Shown piece after piece: positions 1 to 8,360 of a stretch of DNA of 64,000 nt. Each line of letters opens with the position of its first letter. Position 1 is the stretch's first letter. The notes beneath the pieces were generated by a model. The model made no database searches and was not told the origin of the DNA. It saw only the letters and a program-made list of their open reading frames with translations. Source of the DNA: Planctomycetota bacterium (GTDB lineage: Bacteria; Planctomycetota; JAJSAM01; JAJVHW01); NCBI GenBank assembly GCA_024280885.1, contig JAJRPF010000005.1, positions 31,752-95,751 on the forward strand, written 5' to 3'. A program made the translations under genes and the position numbers.

Positions 1-169
1 GCATCGCAGTGCCGCCCTTGACTGCGGACGGCGGGAGCATCTGGGCCACTGCAATCATCGTGACGGTACGGAGAACGATGTTGGCGCGCACCGGATCTCC
101 ACCTGCGACGTTCTCGACGCGCTTGCGCAGTGCAGCTACGTGTTTGGGAGCTTCGCGCCGCTCGCTCAC
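1..169 (-). CDS. AbiEii toxin, nucleotidyltransferase-like (N-terminal part only)
   Basis: The reading frame runs leftward off the window edge, so only the first 56 codons are present. It starts at a GTG whose last bases form the stop codon of the upstream AbiEi gene (GTGA overlap), the usual coupled arrangement of type IV toxin-antitoxin pairs. The visible peptide ends with AVKGGTAM. This matches the KGGTAL-type motif at the start of the nucleotidyltransferase fold of AbiEii/AbiGii toxins, which transfer nucleotides to target RNA and arrest growth. The catalytic aspartates would lie outside the window. The assignment rests on this short motif plus the antitoxin next door. Confidence 0.72.
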   Translation of the reverse strand, partial: MSERREAPKHVAALRKRVENVAGGDPVRANIVLRTVTMIAVAQMLPPSAVKGGTAM

Positions 170-756
170 TCGTTGCCCTTCGCGTGGGCTGGGCATGCGC
201 CTGCGAGCGCGCTACGAGCCGTGCGAGCGTTGAGTCGGCGGCGCAACCGTGCGGCCTCATCGGCGTGGATCAGGCCGTCCCGCTTGGCCTGCGTCAAGGC
301 GTCGAGCAGTCGCTCCTTCATGACGGTCGCGCGGGAATCCATGAGTGCTTGCGCGACGGTGGTCGCGCGAATGCCTTTGTACGTCGTGAGCAACTCGGGA
401 GGTACGTCCCGCTGCACGATGTCAACGAAGCCGGGGCGCTTGTGTCGGGTGCGACGCGGGACGCCGACTTTGATGCGCTTCGGCTCGACCATGGCGAGGC
501 CCAACAGCCCGAGTACGGCGTCGCCGATCAGGTAGGCGTCGGGCCCCACGCGCACGACGGCCTCGGCGTAAGCGTCGCGCTCCGTACGTCGTGCGTCGGC
601 GAATCGGTACACCCCTCGGCGCACGTGGCGCAGAGCGCCCCGACTGGCAAGTTTGCGCAACTCGACTGCGGGGACGCCGAGCCCGGCCGCATCTTCGGTC
701 GTGACGTAGCCGTAGTTCTCAGCGGCCAGTTCTCGCAGCTGTTGCCTGTAGGTCAT
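166..756 (-). CDS. AbiEi-family antitoxin / transcriptional regulator
   Basis: This 196-residue protein has the AbiEi layout. An N-terminal winged-helix domain (residues about 1-50, with YVTTEDAAGLGVP and GALRHVRRGVYRF) resembles the 'transcriptional regulator, AbiEi antitoxin' domain. It is followed by a basic C-terminal domain (about 60-175, including IRATTVAQALMDSR) that in the family counteracts the toxin. AbiEi proteins bind inverted repeats in their own promoter and repress the operon. Matching repeats lie just upstream. The ATG at 756 has a GAAGGA ribosome-binding site about 8 bases ahead. The gene overlaps the toxin gene by 4 bases. A solitary phage-resistance or genomic-island maintenance role is possible. 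Confidence 0.8.
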   Translation of the reverse strand: MTYRQQLRELAAENYGYVTTEDAAGLGVPAVELRKLASRGALRHVRRGVYRFADARRTERDAYAEAVVRVGPDAYLIGDAVLGLLGLAMVEPKRIKVGVPRRTRHKRPGFVDIVQRDVPPELLTTYKGIRATTVAQALMDSRATVMKERLLDALTQAKRDGLIHADEAARLRRRLNARTARSALAGACPAHAKGNE

Positions 757-776
757 GGCTGGGGTTCCTTCTGGCA

Positions 777-843
777 GAACAGTACCATTATCGGTACGGT
801 TTTGCCATGGTCTTTAGGTCGTACTCTCGTCAGGACAGTACCT
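777..843 (-). promoter_or_regulatory. Probable AbiEi operator region
   Basis: Upstream of the antitoxin start there is an inverted repeat GTACC-6 nt-GGTAC (782-797). The octamer ACAGTACC occurs twice in direct orientation (779-786 and 835-842), 56 bp apart. AbiEi antitoxins autorepress by binding inverted repeats in this position, so these are likely operator half-sites. The spacing and the absence of the motif in neighbouring DNA support this, but no binding data exist. Confidence 0.5.
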
Positions 844-955
844 GAAGTGGCACTATTCTGACTAGGAGCGAGCTCAATCATGTCGTCTACTTCGTTGTAG
901 CTTCGCGGGGATGGCGTGCCGGGCCCATTCTTCCCACGTTGCGTGTGAGGCCTTC

Positions 956-1053
956 GCTCGTCGCTCGTCGCTCGTCGCTCGTCGCTCGTCGCTCGTCGCT
1001 CGTCGCTCGTCGCTCGTCGCTCGTCGCTCGTCGCTCGTCGCTCGTCGCTCGTC
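956..1053 (+). repeat. Tandem heptamer array, 14 copies of GCTCGTC
   Basis: Fourteen uninterrupted perfect copies of GCTCGTC fill 98 bp. The flanks (ending GTGTGAGGCCTTC on the left; GGAGCGG then CCCTTCTTC on the right) match the single-copy counterpart at 3113-3180, where the heptamer occurs only once. The array is therefore an expansion within one copy of a duplicated segment. Because 7 is not a multiple of 3, each unit changed would shift any frame reading through it. Confidence 0.95.
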
Positions 1054-1067
1054 CGGAGCGGGGGGCT

Positions 1068-1133
1068 TCAGCCCTTCTTCAGCGGACCGAACGCCAGGGG
1101 GCGCAGGATCGTGCTCTTCGAGCCGGGGCCGAC
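1068..1133 (-). pseudogene. Truncated 3' copy of the H-X9-DG gene at 3162-4247
   Basis: The last 20 codons of the secreted H-X9-DG protein gene are repeated here in the same leftward orientation. The C-terminal peptide KSTILRPLAFGPLKKG compares with KSTILRPLTFGPPKKD in the intact gene. Nucleotide identity extends downstream through the region now holding the heptamer array. Similarity stops at about 1133, so the remainder of the gene is missing. This is a segmental duplication remnant and not a functional gene. Confidence 0.85.
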
Positions 1134-1324
1134 GGTTCTTGGCGAGGGATGAAGATCACCCGGCATGGCATTCCGTGGCACCGTATGATGGGGCGCGCCC
1201 GACATGTACCGAGACCGGTGAAGATCATCACACGGTGTCGTTCGGGGAGACCGCGGCGCTGCCGAGTCGGACGCGAAACCGCAGGTCCGTCTCTGGACGA
1301 CCGCTCGAGAGACGTCGCCCGGGG

Positions 1325-1374
1325 AATACTGTGCCGGGCTCGTATTTCTCACCCTTCAGATCGCAACGCGATGT
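1325..1374 (+). repeat. Dispersed repeat R2, copy a
   Basis: About 28 bp beginning AATACTGTGCCGGGCTCG match 8012-8039 at 26 of 28 positions. The following 20 bp are also similar. Weaker relatives of the CGTGCCGGGC core occur near 914-937 and 3098-3120. The copy lies across the start region of the membrane orphan gene. The function is unknown. Confidence 0.6.
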
Positions 1375-2777
1375 GGCTCGGTGCGTGTCTCGCGCGCTGC
1401 GCGCGTTACCATCTCGGCGTGTGGCGCCGTGGCCTGCTCGTGTTCGGGACCGTTCTCTTGGCGGGGACGGTCCTCGCATGGTGCACGCGTCCCATGGCGC
1501 GCGCCGAGCGGGACCTCGATCGCGTTATCGAGGATCTGCGAGCGAGGGCGGTCGCGACGTCGTTCGAAGAGCTTGTCGGCACGCCGCCCGACCCGGGCGA
1601 GAACGGTTGGGAGGAGATCGCCGCCGCTCTGGCGTGGCGTGACGGCCATCTTGCGGACGGATGGGAGCAGCGCGTCGTCGGCCCGCGGAACTATCGGTTC
1701 GCGTCCCCTTGGTGGCGCAATGCCAGCGAGGAGGACTTGGCGCGACTCGCGGAGTTCCTCGATGGTCTGGCACCCTGCTTTGTCCACCTCGAGGCCGCTG
1801 CCGGCATGCCGACGATTCGATGGCCGTTGCCACCGCGCGACTCCGACGGAGCCCGTGATGATCTGCCGCCGCTCCGAGCGATCGAGGCCCCGCAGGGCCT
1901 GCTCGAGATGCGTGCACACGGAGCTGTGGAGCCGGCCACTCGGCGTCGGGCGATCGCGACGCTGTTCCGGATGGGGCAGCGCATCGACGAGCGCGTCGGC
2001 CCGTACGCCGGAATAGCAGCGGAGTGTCTCCTTCGTTCTGGATATGCCGCTCTCAGGGAGGAGTTCCGTTCCGGGATCGGAGACCCGGCTGCGGCGCGTG
2101 CTGAACTGGACCCGCTCCTCACGCTGCGACGCATCGACTCGATGCCCACCGCGATCGCGGCGGCACGGACGGGAGCATGCGAGTACGTCCCGCAACTGCT
2201 GGACGGTTCCGCGTTCGTCGATCGCCGCTTCTGGGAGAGAGCAAGGGACGCCGCCGCCAACGCGCGCGCAGGGCGGAACCCGTTCGCACCGTTCTTGGAC
2301 ATCGATCCGATCCTGGCGGTCGCGACCATCAGCGGAATCGACCGGGCGGCCGCGATCCCCCACTCGTGGGACCGCAGCTACGACGAGGCCTTCCTGCAGT
2401 GTCTCGGGGAGCAACCCGCCAATTTCCGGCCCGCTACGCCGCTACACATGCGCATCGATACTGCACGCCAGATCGACGCAGCCATACGCATCGCCCGCAT
2501 CGCGCTTGCGGCGTGCGTCTATCGCATGGAGCAGGGAGAGTGGCCCCGAACGGCCGCGGAGCTACGCGGCCTCTTTCCGGAGGGTGAGCTGCCGACGGAC
2601 CCGTACACGGGCGAGGGCTTCGTCTGGCTCCTGGAAGACGATGCGCTCGAGATCCGAGCGAGTCCGTGGTCGCTCCGGCCACTCGGATGGGGGACGCCTG
2701 CCGACGATCCGGACGCGGCGGGACTGGTGTGGCGCTTGGCGCCACCTCGCGCGCCGCGCGACGATGAGTCTCGCTGA
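1371..2777 (+). CDS. Membrane-anchored protein of unknown function
   Basis: I do not recognise a named family. Translation from the ATG at 1371 gives 468 residues with one hydrophobic N-terminal segment (residues about 19-38, GLLVFGTVLLAGTVLAW), then a large soluble extracytoplasmic domain. Near the C-terminus, WPRTAAELRGLFPEGELPTD followed by PYTGEGFVW resembles the 'WP.s..eL...lP.DP..G' tail seen in many planctomycete membrane orphans, where it follows a region like ARIALAACVYRMEQG. A GTG at 1419 directly before the hydrophobic segment is an alternative start. Neither start has a clear ribosome-binding site. The open frame continues upstream through the heptamer array, but that part is repeat and not gene. 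Confidence 0.65.
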   Translation: MWLGACLARCARYHLGVWRRGLLVFGTVLLAGTVLAWCTRPMARAERDLDRVIEDLRARAVATSFEELVGTPPDPGENGWEEIAAALAWRDGHLADGWEQRVVGPRNYRFASPWWRNASEEDLARLAEFLDGLAPCFVHLEAAAGMPTIRWPLPPRDSDGARDDLPPLRAIEAPQGLLEMRAHGAVEPATRRRAIATLFRMGQRIDERVGPYAGIAAECLLRSGYAALREEFRSGIGDPAAARAELDPLLTLRRIDSMPTAIAAARTGACEYVPQLLDGSAFVDRRFWERARDAAANARAGRNPFAPFLDIDPILAVATISGIDRAAAIPHSWDRSYDEAFLQCLGEQPANFRPATPLHMRIDTARQIDAAIRIARIALAACVYRMEQGEWPRTAAELRGLFPEGELPTDPYTGEGFVWLLEDDALEIRASPWSLRPLGWGTPADDPDAAGLVWRLAPPRAPRDDESR

Positions 2778-3161
2778 AACGAGGGCCTCGCCTGTATCTC
2801 CTGCGATGGTCGTCCACGCGGTGTCGCTGTACTCTGCGTGGGTGCGTCGCGCCGATTGCCTCCGTCGTTCGGATCTGGGTCGTTTGGACGTGCGCTGCGT
2901 CAAGGGGGAGTCGTTGCCCTCGCGACGTGGGTAGTGCTCGGAGATCGCACAGGCGACGTCACGAGAGATGCGCCGGTCACGCCACGTGTCGTGTCTGCCG
3001 CACCAGGTTGTGCACGCGTCGCCCGCGGACCGGCGGCGCCGCATTCGGATGCCGGGGAGGTCGAACTGTCGGCGCGCGTGATCGTCCGTGGGAATGAGGT
3101 GCCGTGCTCCTTCTCGTCGCGTGTGAGAGCCTTCGCTCGTCATCCGTCCTGAGCGCGGCGG
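2778..3161. other. Intergenic stretch with duplicated 3' flank
   Basis: This is the 384-bp gap between the membrane orphan and the convergent H-X9-DG gene. The last 50 bp (about 3113-3161) are homologous to 940-1067 but hold only one heptamer unit. A GTG-initiated open frame at 2838-3152 has no recognisable domain and I do not call it. Nothing else is evident. Confidence 0.6.
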
Positions 3162-4247
3162 TCAGTCCTTCTTCGGCGGACCGAACGTCAGGGGGCGCAG
3201 GATCGTGCTCTTCGAGTCGGGGCCGACGGTGATCTTGTCGCCCGGGCCGAGGCCGAGAGACTTGCGGCTGCGGAATACGACGGCTCCGTCGTCGTACAGG
3301 ACGTTGGCACCGTCGGGGTGGACGACGCACGCCGCGACCGACTGTGCCTCCCGTGCGGTCAGGCGCAGCGGGGATCGGTCGAAGTCCCGGACGGCGAAGG
3401 ATATGTACTTGCGGAGCGACTTCGTGAGATCGAGCTCGTCGTACTTGCGGCTGTCGGCCGCGGTCTTCGGGATGTGTACGATTGTGTCGAGGGGGCACAT
3501 CAGAACCTCCTCGCGCGACATCTGGATGTGGTGCTTCTGGCGGTAGTGTACGAAGAGCGCAGGGCCGGAATAAGGCGGGGGCCCCGGAGTATACATCGAC
3601 TCGGCACTGAAGATTCCACCGAGTTGCCGCAGGCGCTTGGCACAGTTCGTCACCACCCGGCGCCTCTGGATCTTGCGTTCTGTCTCGTCGTCCAACTGCG
3701 TCTCGAAGCGCACACTCGCGAGCGCCGGATGCGTCGCCTTCGCGCCGATCTCGAGCGGCCCGGTGGCCGGCGCGCCGAGTTCCGCGCGCGTCATGAAGCG
3801 GATGTCGAAGTCGTCGGTCATGACGAACGCGCCGTCGTCGTGGTGCGGACACACCACCAGGATCTGTGGCTTGCTCGCGGTCGCAGCGAGCCGATGCGAC
3901 TCCAGGTCGCGGACCGCGTAGGACAGCTTCGTGCGGAAACCCAAACTCGCATCGCGCGCGTCGGCGAGTGGGTCCGCTCGGCACTGCAGGCGCGAGAGGA
4001 TCTCCTCGTCCCGCGTTTCCATCAACCGAGCGAGCAGCCACCCCTCCTTCCGGGACTCGTCCGGTCCGAGGCTGCGTGCGACGCCGTACACGAACTCGCC
4101 GACGCGCATGAGGTTGCTACGGCACAGGCGCCGCTCCTTGGCGCCGTCCCGTCGTTCGCGGGCGTCGGCATCCATCGGCGCGAGCGCCAGAACCGCCACG
4201 GCGATCGCTGTCCCCACCACCGCTGCTCCTCGACTCCACTTCCGCAT
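3162..4247 (-). CDS. Secreted protein with two tandem H-X9-DG (DUF1559-like) modules
   Basis: This 361-residue protein starts with a signal peptide (residues 1-29, ending ADA). The mature part is an internal duplication. Module 1 (about 41-195) and module 2 (about 200-361) each contain, in order, a Cys-led helix (CRSNLMRVGEFVYG / CAKRLRQLGGIFS), a short Cys motif (LQC / LMC), a segment SYAVRDLESHRL / SFAVRDFDRSPLRL, and a terminal strand pair. Module 2 ends with HPDGANVLYDDG, an exact H-X9-DG motif. Module 1 has the degenerate equivalent HHDDGAFVMTDD. H-X9-DG domains normally form the C-terminal half of planctomycete type II secretion-like pseudopilins. Here the prepilin helix is absent and a cleavable signal takes its place. 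The ATG follows an AGAGGGCGAG purine tract. The role is unknown. Confidence 0.75.
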   Translation of the reverse strand: MRKWSRGAAVVGTAIAVAVLALAPMDADARERRDGAKERRLCRSNLMRVGEFVYGVARSLGPDESRKEGWLLARLMETRDEEILSRLQCRADPLADARDASLGFRTKLSYAVRDLESHRLAATASKPQILVVCPHHDDGAFVMTDDFDIRFMTRAELGAPATGPLEIGAKATHPALASVRFETQLDDETERKIQRRRVVTNCAKRLRQLGGIFSAESMYTPGPPPYSGPALFVHYRQKHHIQMSREEVLMCPLDTIVHIPKTAADSRKYDELDLTKSLRKYISFAVRDFDRSPLRLTAREAQSVAACVVHPDGANVLYDDGAVVFRSRKSLGLGPGDKITVGPDSKSTILRPLTFGPPKKD

Positions 4248-4278
4248 CTCGCCCTCTCTCCTACGCCGCTGAGCGCGT

Positions 4279-4345
4279 TCGGTGGATCATACCCGTCCGG
4301 GATCGGGATCGCCCCGTCTGGGCGCGAACTCGGCGAGGAAGCCAG
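4279..4345 (+). repeat. Partial copy of dispersed repeat R1 (5' arm only)
   Basis: GGTGGATCATACCCG at 4281 matches the left terminus of R1 (GGTGGATCGTACCCG at 32470) at 14 of 15 positions. Looser similarity continues through CCGTCTGG. No matching right arm is present before the next gene. It lies between two leftward genes, upstream of the H-X9-DG gene and downstream of the kinase gene. Confidence 0.4.
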
Positions 4346-4406
4346 TGGCGTACGCGTTCACGATCGCGCAGGACGTCGAACGCGGCTTCTACGTCCGCGG
4401 ATCGCG

Positions 4407-7400
4407 CTACTCAAGCGGGATCACGCACCGCAAGCCGACCCCTATGGCCGCCAGGTCGTCCGTGTCGCTAATCTGGTAGAACTTGTACTTGTTCTGCTGA
4501 TCGAACGAGAACTCCTCGTACACACGAGTTGTGGGAACTGGGTCGCGCAGAAGGTCGACCCGCCAACTCCTCATGACGCCGTCTGTTGCTTGCCCGTAAT
4601 CCACGTCGTCTCCGAACACGTCGTAGACGTGGTTGCCGCCGATCAGCCATCCGTCCGACAGCCACTCGATTGCATTGCCCGCCATGTTCCGCGCTCCGCT
4701 GGACCGAGATGCACCCGCAGGACAGCCGTCCACCGGACCTGGCTCATCCTGGCCGCCAAAGAAGTCGACGCCAACTACACCTTCTCGGTCTCCCCACGGG
4801 TACCGCGGGGACGCAGCACTTGCGTCGCCGAATGCCGCGGTGCGCCACTGCTCGGCCGTGGGCAGCTTCTTGCCGGACCACGCGGCGAAGCGGCGAGCAT
4901 CCGCGAGCGAGATCCCGACGGCGGCGAGGTTCGGCTTGCCTCTCTGGAAGTGCACACCCGCTTTCCGAGCGAACTCCGCATATCGCGCATTGCTGACTTC
5001 GTCGCGGTCGATCAGGAACCCCGGGGCGCCATCGTGTTTCGTGACGAAGACCATCCCTTTCGGGATGGCACTCGGGAAGAGAAGTTCAATGCCCTCTTCT
5101 GGAAGTTCGAATGGAGTCGTGAGTAGGGTCTCGTTTGACAGCAGCTTGACGACGTAGCGCCCTGTTGGGAGGAAGAGTCCCTCGGCCCGCAACGACGGCT
5201 CGACGCCCTCTCCCGTCGCGGCATCGATGAACTGCAACTCCGAATGTGCCATTTCGACAATCTCGCCGCGCACTTCCGCAAGTCGAGCGCGGCTCGGGAC
5301 GTAACGAATTCGCACGGACGCGCCAGTCCTCGGCGACGCGAGCATATCTTCGATCGCTGAGACGGGCAGTGCGACGGCGGGGCTCCCGTCCGCGACGTCA
5401 ACGAAGTGGCCGACTCCGACCTGTACGCCGACCGCGGCGTTCCGCTGACCGGGCATGGTGACCGATAGCGCTTTCGAAGCCATGGAACCCATGAGGTGCG
5501 TGACGCGTGTCGCGGTGCCAGCGAGACCCACGCTGCCCAATGCGTCGGGCGGAACGTCGATCCTGATCCCGCGTCGAGTCATGAAGACGATCGCACGGGA
5601 ACTGCGCTTCGTGTGGAAGTGGAGGATGTTCTCGCCTCGGTCGTACGTGAATACAACACGCCCCCCGGACGGAATGAGCAAGTCGGCGAGAGCGCCGCTC
5701 GCCATCACGGACCCTTCGGACACCGCAACGTCAACTTCCTTTGTCTCTCCCTCTGCGTCGCGCAACTCGGCAGCGTAGTGCACTTGCGCGCGTCCCGCGG
5801 CGCGCAGCGTGATCGCATCCGCAACGACGCGAGTCCACCGTCCGAGAACTGCGTCGATCGCCCCGCTCTCCAGGCGGAGATCGACGACGTCGCTCTCCAT
5901 GAACGGTCTCCGCTTCGCGATCTCGGTTCCGGGACGCAGCTTGACTTCGTCACGGGCGGGTGTGCCCTTCGCGGCGACGAGGATGGTGGCGGAGCCATCG
6001 TGCGTTGCGATGGTGGCCCACGGCTCCACCGGGACGGACTCGAGCCCCTGGAGCGCCAGCGACGCACCCGCGATGGCGATCGAGCCGGTCCAGTTGAGAA
6101 GGAGTGTGCCGGGATCCGATTGCGGCTCCCAGAGTTGCGAGATCAACGGGCGCGTGGGCGCCCCCGGAGTGACGATCACATCGAGAGTCTGCGGCCAGTA
6201 GCCCTCGCGACTGGCGACAACTTGATACGATCCAGCGCTGGCGAACACGCGTCCCGAAACGCGATCTCCGTCAATGGCGAATGCAACGCCCCCCGGTGCG
6301 TCGCCGCAGTCGATGCGGCCTGCGGATCTCTCGAACGGAATCTCGATGTCCAACGCATCACCCGGCGGAAGATCGATCGTCTCCTCGTGGTCGGTGAATA
6401 GGGGCGCGGTCGCCCGAACGTGGTAGGAGCCCGCACGCAGGCTGAGTGTATTCGCGGCACCGTCGTCCCAAGAGAGCTCGCGCACGTCAGGCCCATCAAA
6501 GAACACGCGCATTCCTGGTACTCCACCTCGTACCACGAGTTCCGCAGGAGACTCGATCGGCGCGGCGGCGGGTCTCTCCGGACGTACGGGCGCCGTGTCT
6601 TGTGGGAGACCGTGTGCGTCTGTTCGGATCAACTCTCGCATCCCCCATCCCGCGAGAAGAAGGACAGCGACACCCACAGCGACTCGGAGAAGGGGACGCC
6701 GATCGCGCGCGACTTCCGATGTGGTCTCGCTCGCATCGCTCTCCCTCCATGGACTTCCCTGCTCGGACGCCTGAACGAGTTCGTTCACGCGCCGGATCGT
6801 CGGGCCGACGTCGGGAGTCTGTAGGTCGGTCGCCGAGATCGCAAGCGTGAGAGCTTCGCGCAGAGCGGATGCGTCGGGGAACCGCTCGGCGGGATCCACC
6901 TTCAGGCATCTCTCGATAACCGCAGCCGTCGCGAGAGAGACGTCGCCACGGACGTTCCGAATGGGTGCGTACTCTCCTCGGATCGTCGCGAGCATGGTCT
7001 CTATCTGTGTGGCCCCTCGGAACGGTGCTGTGCCCGTGAGCAGAGCGTAGAGCGTGGCGCCAACTGAGAAGACGTCCGCCGCCTTGCCAGCGCGCCTAGC
7101 GTCACGCGCTTGCTCCGGGGCCATGAACCCCGGCGTACCCAATCCGCTCTGGGTTCCAGTCAGGCTATGACCCGGCTCGATCAGGCGCGCCAGACCCAAG
7201 TCGGCGACCTTCGCATCGGCGAGTTGGGGAACACCATCCGGCCCCAGTGGGATCAGGATGTTCTCTGGCTTGATGTCGCGGTGGATCGCCCCAGCGACGT
7301 GGATCGCGGCAAGTCCAGTGACGGCTGCCAGCACGACCGCCAGCGCGTCCGCCTCCGCGACTGTGACAACGCTCTCGCGAGCCCATGCGCGCGCGGTTGG

Positions 7401-7946
7401 ACCATGCACGTACTCCATGACGATGTAGTGCAGCATGGAACGCGCGTCGCGGTCGACATCGAGTACGCGAACGAGGTGGGGTGAGTCCAAGCTCGCCGCA
7501 ATGCGTGCTTCGCGGAGGAAGCGGCCCTCGGAGTCGGGGTTGCGCTCAAGGAGCGCTCGATCGAGAATCTTCACCGCAACTTCCGCGCTGAGCCGTGGGT
7601 TCAGCCCGAAGTAGACCGCACCCATGCCACCGGCGCCGATCTTTGACAGCAGGACCGTTCGCCCCAGAGTCGGGCACTGCAATCCAGAAAACTCGGTCGT
7701 GTCACACCCTTGCAGCCACCATTCCTGTGAGAGATCTTCCGGCGCGACGGAGAGGTCGTCGGAAGGGCCGGCTGCGCCTCTGCGACCGCTTTCGCCAAGG
7801 CGTTCGACACGGCCATGGACCGGCGTGATCTGTGCATCGACGGGAGACAGCACCGTACTCGCCTCGGGTTCCGAATTCGGCACGGAGGTCGCCTCGTCGG
7901 GCCCGGGTTGCTCGAGGTCGGGCTCGTCTGGCCGCTCATCACTCAT
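4407..7946 (-). CDS. Serine/threonine protein kinase with PEGA and formylglycine-generating-enzyme-like domains
   Basis: The 1179-residue product has a cytoplasmic Hanks-type kinase (about 95-365). Visible are the glycine loop GAGGMGAV (104-111), VAVK lysine 126, HRDIKPEN (222-229), DLG in place of DFG (249-251) and APEQ (276-279). One transmembrane helix follows (about 420-437). The extracytoplasmic part has a PEGA-like segment (about 475-555), a long unassigned beta-rich region, and a C-terminal FGE-sulfatase/SUMF1-like domain (about 963-1179; FLIDRDEVSNARYAEFA, LPTAEQW, YPWGD, NMAGNAIEWLSDGW, GLRCV). Such fusions are common in Planctomycetota. The C-terminal domain probably binds ligand or protein and need not act as an oxidase. 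I chose the ATG at 7946 because the frame upstream runs through repeat R2. Confidence 0.88.
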   Translation of the reverse strand: MSDERPDEPDLEQPGPDEATSVPNSEPEASTVLSPVDAQITPVHGRVERLGESGRRGAAGPSDDLSVAPEDLSQEWWLQGCDTTEFSGLQCPTLGRTVLLSKIGAGGMGAVYFGLNPRLSAEVAVKILDRALLERNPDSEGRFLREARIAASLDSPHLVRVLDVDRDARSMLHYIVMEYVHGPTARAWARESVVTVAEADALAVVLAAVTGLAAIHVAGAIHRDIKPENILIPLGPDGVPQLADAKVADLGLARLIEPGHSLTGTQSGLGTPGFMAPEQARDARRAGKAADVFSVGATLYALLTGTAPFRGATQIETMLATIRGEYAPIRNVRGDVSLATAAVIERCLKVDPAERFPDASALREALTLAISATDLQTPDVGPTIRRVNELVQASEQGSPWRESDASETTSEVARDRRPLLRVAVGVAVLLLAGWGMRELIRTDAHGLPQDTAPVRPERPAAAPIESPAELVVRGGVPGMRVFFDGPDVRELSWDDGAANTLSLRAGSYHVRATAPLFTDHEETIDLPPGDALDIEIPFERSAGRIDCGDAPGGVAFAIDGDRVSGRVFASAGSYQVVASREGYWPQTLDVIVTPGAPTRPLISQLWEPQSDPGTLLLNWTGSIAIAGASLALQGLESVPVEPWATIATHDGSATILVAAKGTPARDEVKLRPGTEIAKRRPFMESDVVDLRLESGAIDAVLGRWTRVVADAITLRAAGRAQVHYAAELRDAEGETKEVDVAVSEGSVMASGALADLLIPSGGRVVFTYDRGENILHFHTKRSSRAIVFMTRRGIRIDVPPDALGSVGLAGTATRVTHLMGSMASKALSVTMPGQRNAAVGVQVGVGHFVDVADGSPAVALPVSAIEDMLASPRTGASVRIRYVPSRARLAEVRGEIVEMAHSELQFIDAATGEGVEPSLRAEGLFLPTGRYVVKLLSNETLLTTPFELPEEGIELLFPSAIPKGMVFVTKHDGAPGFLIDRDEVSNARYAEFARKAGVHFQRGKPNLAAVGISLADARRFAAWSGKKLPTAEQWRTAAFGDASAASPRYPWGDREGVVGVDFFGGQDEPGPVDGCPAGASRSSGARNMAGNAIEWLSDGWLIGGNHVYDVFGDDVDYGQATDGVMRSWRVDLLRDPVPTTRVYEEFSFDQQNKYKFYQISDTDDLAAIGVGLRCVIPLE

Positions 7947-8011
7947 TGCGGTTTCTACTCTCCTCGTGCCTAGGGTACGCTGCAAGTGCACCGGCGTCCA
8001 AGGCGCGCGGC

Positions 8012-8059
8012 AATACCGTGCCGGGCTCGTTTTTCTCACGCCTCGGATCGTACTCGATG
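8012..8059 (+). repeat. Dispersed repeat R2, copy b
   Basis: AATACCGTGCCGGGCTCG and the following 10 bp match 1325-1352 at 26 of 28 positions, with looser identity for a further 20 bp. It sits in the leader region upstream of the kinase gene. Together with R1 copy c it accounts for most of the 414-bp gap 7947-8360. Confidence 0.6.
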
Positions 8060-8136
8060 CGCCGCGGCCATCCGGGTGCGTCGAGACATACTGCTTCGCT
8101 CAGGTCCCGCTCTTCGATGGCTGCAGGCCCTCTCTT

Positions 8137-8318
8137 TGATCGTGCTCGGTCACGGGCGGGCGGAACCGGCTTGGACGAGAGAGCTCGTCGTTCCGCCAGA
8201 GACCAAGCACGGAGAGTTCTCTCGGCTTCCCCGGAAGCTCGTGGACGTCGCTCGGTGCCCGCGGCTTGAAAAACACTTGCCAAGTCTTCAGAAGCCCCCT
8301 CACCGGGCACCATCCATC
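8137..8318 (+). repeat. Dispersed repeat R1, copy c
   Basis: This is a diverged copy of the R1 element. The left terminus TGATCGTGCTCGGT pairs with the right terminus ACCGGGCACCATCCA. Compared with copies a and b, the GTACC core has become GTGC(C/T) on both sides, and an inner CTTGG is present on both sides, so the arms have changed together. A CGAGAGAGCTCGT segment is shared with copy b. It lies between the 3' end of gltB and the kinase gene. Confidence 0.7.
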
Positions 8319-8360
8319 CTCGGGCTCCAACCTGAGTGAAGCGGGGAGCCCTTATCCGAT

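Noticed and set aside
939..1370. Open frame encoding repeated LVARRSS units, continuous with the membrane orphan gene
   Set aside because: It is a translation of the heptamer array and of duplicated non-coding flank. The protein-like part begins with the hydrophobic segment after 1371.
2838..3152. Small GTG-initiated gene of 104 codons
   Set aside because: It has no recognisable domain or ribosome-binding site, and its end overlaps the duplicated non-coding flank.
3318..5126. Long plus-strand open frame across the H-X9-DG and kinase genes
   Set aside because: It is antisense to two well-supported genes. Long antisense frames are expected at this GC content and no domain is visible.
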